Shown: in pieces, positions 12,397 to 14,283 of the stretch
How the letters are laid out: each line of letters starts with the position of its first letter
Position numbering within the stretch: the first letter of the stretch is position 1
From: DASXTS01 sp036505275
Lineage (GTDB): Bacteria > Actinomycetota > Actinomycetes > Mycobacteriales > Pseudonocardiaceae
DNA: 14,283 nucleotides
Direction of reading: 5' to 3'
Assembly (NCBI GenBank): GCA_036505275.1
Contig: DASXTS010000280.1
Location: 1 to 14,283, forward strand
The notes under the pieces: generated by a model
Seen by the model: the letters and a program-made list of their open reading frames with translations, nothing else
Told to the model about the DNA's origin: nothing
Databases searched by the model: none
Program-made: the position numbers and the translations under genes

Positions 12397-12409
12397 CGAG
12401 GTTACCTCG
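12397..12409. promoter_or_regulatory. Perfect inverted repeat in the divergent gap
   Basis: CGAGGTTACCTCG is a perfect 6-1-6 palindrome between the divergent Cys/His protein gene (start 12343) and ligase gene (start about 12503). Its placement, 54 bp upstream of one start and 94 bp upstream of the other, suits an operator for a dimeric regulator. No regulator can be named. Confidence 0.35.
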
Positions 12410-12502
12410 CGCAACGCGCCCCTGAATAGCGGGTGACCTGCGTCGTTGGTCGGTGCATTCGTGGTGGGCAACGCCGACGATGCTGGGGTGAACAGCGGGT
12501 CG

Positions 12503-13468
12503 GTGCTGCCGGAGCCGGTGCGGCCGATGATGGCGACCGCCGGGCCGGCGCCCACCGGTCCGGGGTGGGCGTGGGAGTGGAAGTGGGACGGCGTGCGCGC
12601 GATCGTCGCCGTGGCGCCGGGGGCGGCCGTGCGGGCGATGTCGCGCAATGACCGGGACATCACCGGCTCCTACCCGGAGCTGCTGGCGCTGACCGACCTG
12701 GTCGACCAGCCGGTGCTGCTCGACGGTGAACTCGTCGCACTCGACCCACACGGCCGGCCCAACTTCGGCCGGCTGCAGTCCCGGATGCACGTGCGTCAGC
12801 CCAGCGATGCGCTGCTCGGCGCGGTCCCCGTGCAGTACTACGCGTTCGACCTGCTTCAGCTCGGTACTCAGCGGCTGCTGTCGCAGCCCTACGTTCGGCG
12901 TCGTCAGCTCCTGGACGATCTTCGGCTGGACGGCGGCCCGGTGCAGGTGCCCGCCTACCACACCGACGTCGACGGCAGCACCCTGCTGAAGCTGGCCGGC
13001 CAGCACGGGCTGGAAGGGGTGGTCGCCAAGCGGTTGCAATCGCGCTATGAGCCCGGCCGGCGAGTCCGATTTTGGATCAAGACACCACTGCGCCACACGC
13101 AGGAGGTCGTGATCGGCGGCTGGCGCCCCGGCCAGGGCCGCCGCGCCGACACCATCGGCGCGCTGCTGCTGGGCGCGTATGACCAGGACGGCAACCTGAT
13201 CTACGTCGGCGACGTCGGCACCGGCTTCACCGAGCAGATGCTGCGCGACCTGCATGCCATGCTTCAGTTGCGCGAGCGCCCCACCAGCCCTTTCCTGCAC
13301 GTGCCCCGCGAGCTCGCCCAGGGCGCCCATTGGGTCCAACCCGACCTGGTCGGCGAGGTCGAACACCGCCAACTCACCACCGGCGGCCACTTGCGCCACC
13401 CCTCCTGGCGAGGCCTACGTCCCGACCGCGACCCCCGCGAGATCATCTTCGCGGTGCCGCCGAGCTGA
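12503..13468 (+). CDS. Stand-alone ATP-dependent DNA ligase (LigC/LigD ligase-domain type)
   Basis: From GTG 12503 the protein has 321 residues and consists only of adenylation and OB-fold domains. Motif I is EWKWDGVRA, making Lys27 the AMP-accepting residue; motif III is LLDGELVAL (72-80); motif IV is EGVVAKR (171-177); motif V is WIKTP (191-195). The C-terminal OB domain (about 200-320) has VVIGGWRPGQGRR and YVGDVGTGF. The enzyme seals nicks using ATP. In actinobacteria, such ligases act in excision repair or back up non-homologous end joining; no Ku, polymerase or nuclease module is adjacent. The frame is open to TTG 12446, but VRPMMATAG close to the amino end is the family's usual beginning, so GTG 12503 is chosen despite a weak Shine-Dalgarno. 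It is convergent with the next gene. Confidence 0.88.
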   Translation: MLPEPVRPMMATAGPAPTGPGWAWEWKWDGVRAIVAVAPGAAVRAMSRNDRDITGSYPELLALTDLVDQPVLLDGELVALDPHGRPNFGRLQSRMHVRQPSDALLGAVPVQYYAFDLLQLGTQRLLSQPYVRRRQLLDDLRLDGGPVQVPAYHTDVDGSTLLKLAGQHGLEGVVAKRLQSRYEPGRRVRFWIKTPLRHTQEVVIGGWRPGQGRRADTIGALLLGAYDQDGNLIYVGDVGTGFTEQMLRDLHAMLQLRERPTSPFLHVPRELAQGAHWVQPDLVGEVEHRQLTTGGHLRHPSWRGLRPDRDPREIIFAVPPS

Positions 13469-13478
13469 CCGCCGGAAC

Positions 13479-13763
13479 TTACTCCTCGAGCAGGACCTCG
13501 TACGGGTCGCGGGTAGGTGGTGCGGCCATGAAGCGCCCAAGTTCCCGCATGGCGTCCTGATACAGCGGCTCCGCGGCATTGGCAGCGGCCTCGCTCGCCC
13601 ACCGGGAAACCAGGACGATCTTTCCCGTGCGGCGATCGCCCAGCACCAGGACGCCCTTGAGGCCCCCCTGCTCCCTGGCCCGGGGCAAGAGCGGCCGCAT
13701 GGCGGCGACGAGTTCATCGATCTGGTCGGGCTGGACTGCAGCGGTATTGACCCGGGCGTGCAT
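13479..13763 (-). CDS. Small antibiotic-biosynthesis-monooxygenase-like (ABM) protein
   Basis: A 94-residue protein with the dimeric alpha-beta barrel pattern: strand MHARVNTAAV, helix PDQIDELVAAMRPLLPRARE, strands GLKGVLVLGDRRTGKIVLVSRWAS and helix ANAAEPLYQDAMRELGRF. Family members bind small hydrophobic or aromatic ligands, heme or quinones; many act as monooxygenases without cofactor. No catalytic set can be identified from this sequence alone. AAGGAG (13770-13775 on the plus strand as CTCCTT) lies six bases before ATG 13763 and decides that start over an upstream ATG at 13838. A hairpin/palindrome lies about 47-67 bp upstream of the start. It converges on the ligase gene with 10 bp between stops. 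Confidence 0.7.
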   Translation of the reverse strand: MHARVNTAAVQPDQIDELVAAMRPLLPRAREQGGLKGVLVLGDRRTGKIVLVSRWASEAAANAAEPLYQDAMRELGRFMAAPPTRDPYEVLLEE

Positions 13764-13809
13764 GAGTGGCTCCTTCGGTTGCGCGGGCGGAACGCTTCTC
13801 GGTGACGAG

Positions 13810-13830
13810 GCGGGAGTCCGACACTCCCGC
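13810..13830. promoter_or_regulatory. Inverted repeat upstream of the ABM-like gene
   Basis: GCGGGAGT (13810-13817) and ACTCCCGC (13823-13830) are perfect 8-bp arms around a five-base centre. It lies 47-67 bp upstream of the ABM-like start, a natural operator position. No T-run follows on the minus strand, so it is less likely to be a terminator for the gene ending at 13974. Confidence 0.4.
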
Positions 13831-13878
13831 TCGCCCATCAGAATGTTCGTGCCGCCGGCGCCGGCGAATCTGTGGAAC

Positions 13879-13911
13879 TACCGGTCGCCGTACCGGTGGC
13901 TTACCGGTGGC
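13879..13911. repeat. Three direct TACCGGT repeats
   Basis: TACCGGT occurs at 13879, 13891 and 13902, spaced 12 and 11 bases; the two latter copies extend to TACCGGTGGC. Each core ACCGGT is itself palindromic. They lie in the 210-bp gap between two same-strand genes, roughly one helical turn apart. Function unknown. Confidence 0.5.
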
Positions 13912-13973
13912 GGCGAGGTAGCGGCGGATGAGCTGGCCGACACGGGCCCGACGACCTGTGTTCGGGATCCTTG

Positions 13974-14237
13974 TCACACCGCCTGGGCGCCTTGGCCGAG
14001 CGTGGCGAGGATCGTGGCGCCGGCGGCGGTCAGTAGGGCCGGCACCAGGGCGCCGACCGTGGCCTGACGCGCCGGGCGCACCAGACCGTTGCGCACCAGT
14101 TCGCCGGCCGCCGTCTGGTCGCACCACAGGCCGTCGACGCATAGCTCGGGATGGCCACAGCTGGTCAGTTGGGCCCGGCCCTGCGCGACCGCCCTGAGCA
14201 TCGAGCGGTGGCGGGCCGTGTAATCCAAACCGAACAT
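13974..14237 (-). CDS. Small hypothetical protein, possibly winged-helix
   Basis: An 87-residue protein starting at ATG 14235-14237. The N-terminus MFGLDYTARHRSMLRAVAQGRAQLT resembles a small actinobacterial family of unknown function that I recall only loosely. The order of elements, DGLWCDQTAAGELVRNGLVRP (35-55), a short turn, then VPALLTAAGATIL (65-77), is reminiscent of a winged helix in which a helix precedes a beta-hairpin ending in 'LTxAG'. Cys27, Cys33 and Cys39 lie in the centre without a clear metal site. No Shine-Dalgarno is seen. The remaining 46 bases to the window end show nothing I can support. Confidence 0.55.
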   Translation of the reverse strand: MFGLDYTARHRSMLRAVAQGRAQLTSCGHPELCVDGLWCDQTAAGELVRNGLVRPARQATVGALVPALLTAAGATILATLGQGAQAV

Positions 14238-14283
14238 GGGTCAATCGTGGGCGCCCGGGCCGCGCGACCCCAGGGCCCGAGCT

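Noticed and set aside
12502..12534. Minus-strand reading IIGRTGSGST resembling an ABC-transporter Walker A
   Set aside because: It lacks the catalytic Lys, has no Walker B or signature motif downstream, and lies opposite the conserved N-terminus of the ligase; chance.
13764..13838. N-terminal extension of the ABM-like protein to ATG 13838
   Set aside because: It would run through the ribosome binding site and the palindrome; the ATG at 13763 has AAGGAG six bases upstream and begins the expected first strand.

Overview
This window is GC-rich DNA whose codons end almost always in G or C. It encodes a predicted mycothiol-dependent isomerase-fold enzyme and a predicted F420/flavin split-barrel enzyme. 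Together these point to a chromosomal segment of an actinomycete; I cannot fix the genus. No tRNA, rRNA, transposase, integrase or CRISPR array is visible.

Left third (1-4697). A membrane protein fused to a PPOX/F420 split-barrel domain (+) runs tail-to-tail into a DUF4180 gene (-), overlapping it by 147 bp. Next is an MDMPI/DinB-fold enzyme (+) with a near-ideal ribosome binding site and an 18-bp tandem duplication across its stop codon. An ECF-type sigma factor (-) converges on it, with no anti-sigma gene in view. A 417-bp gap, the largest in the window, carries two short tandem arrays (11 bp x4 and 10 bp x5). It separates the sigma gene from a type-B carboxylesterase (+).

Middle (4727-9516). 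The main feature is a 955-residue NACHT NTPase (-). It has two N-terminal membrane helices, a Walker A/B core, a glycine-rich polytopic membrane block, the conserved helical 'YQFRHARLQ' end segment of actinobacterial NACHT proteins, and an extra C-terminal unit of two helices plus a soluble PH-like domain. Upstream on the same strand is a MerR regulator with a GyrI-like effector domain. Its own promoter has a MerR-type architecture (19-bp spacer around a dyad). Divergent from merR is a Tat-type lipoprotein of the dienelactone hydrolase family.

Right third (9509-14283). A large molybdopterin/4Fe-4S oxidoreductase (-) has no partner subunit in the window and an apparently leaderless promoter. 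Behind it are a small Cys/His protein (-), a stand-alone ATP-dependent DNA ligase (+), an antibiotic-biosynthesis-monooxygenase-like small protein (-), and a small possibly winged-helix protein (-).

The genes do not form one pathway. The plausible functional pairings are merR with the divergent hydrolase, merR with the downstream NACHT gene (86-bp gap, same strand), and the small Cys/His protein with the molybdoenzyme (27-bp gap, same strand). The best candidate for something undescribed is the membrane-embedded NACHT protein with its C-terminal PH-like fusion. Its role could be membrane signalling or phage defence, but that is inference from the NACHT class.
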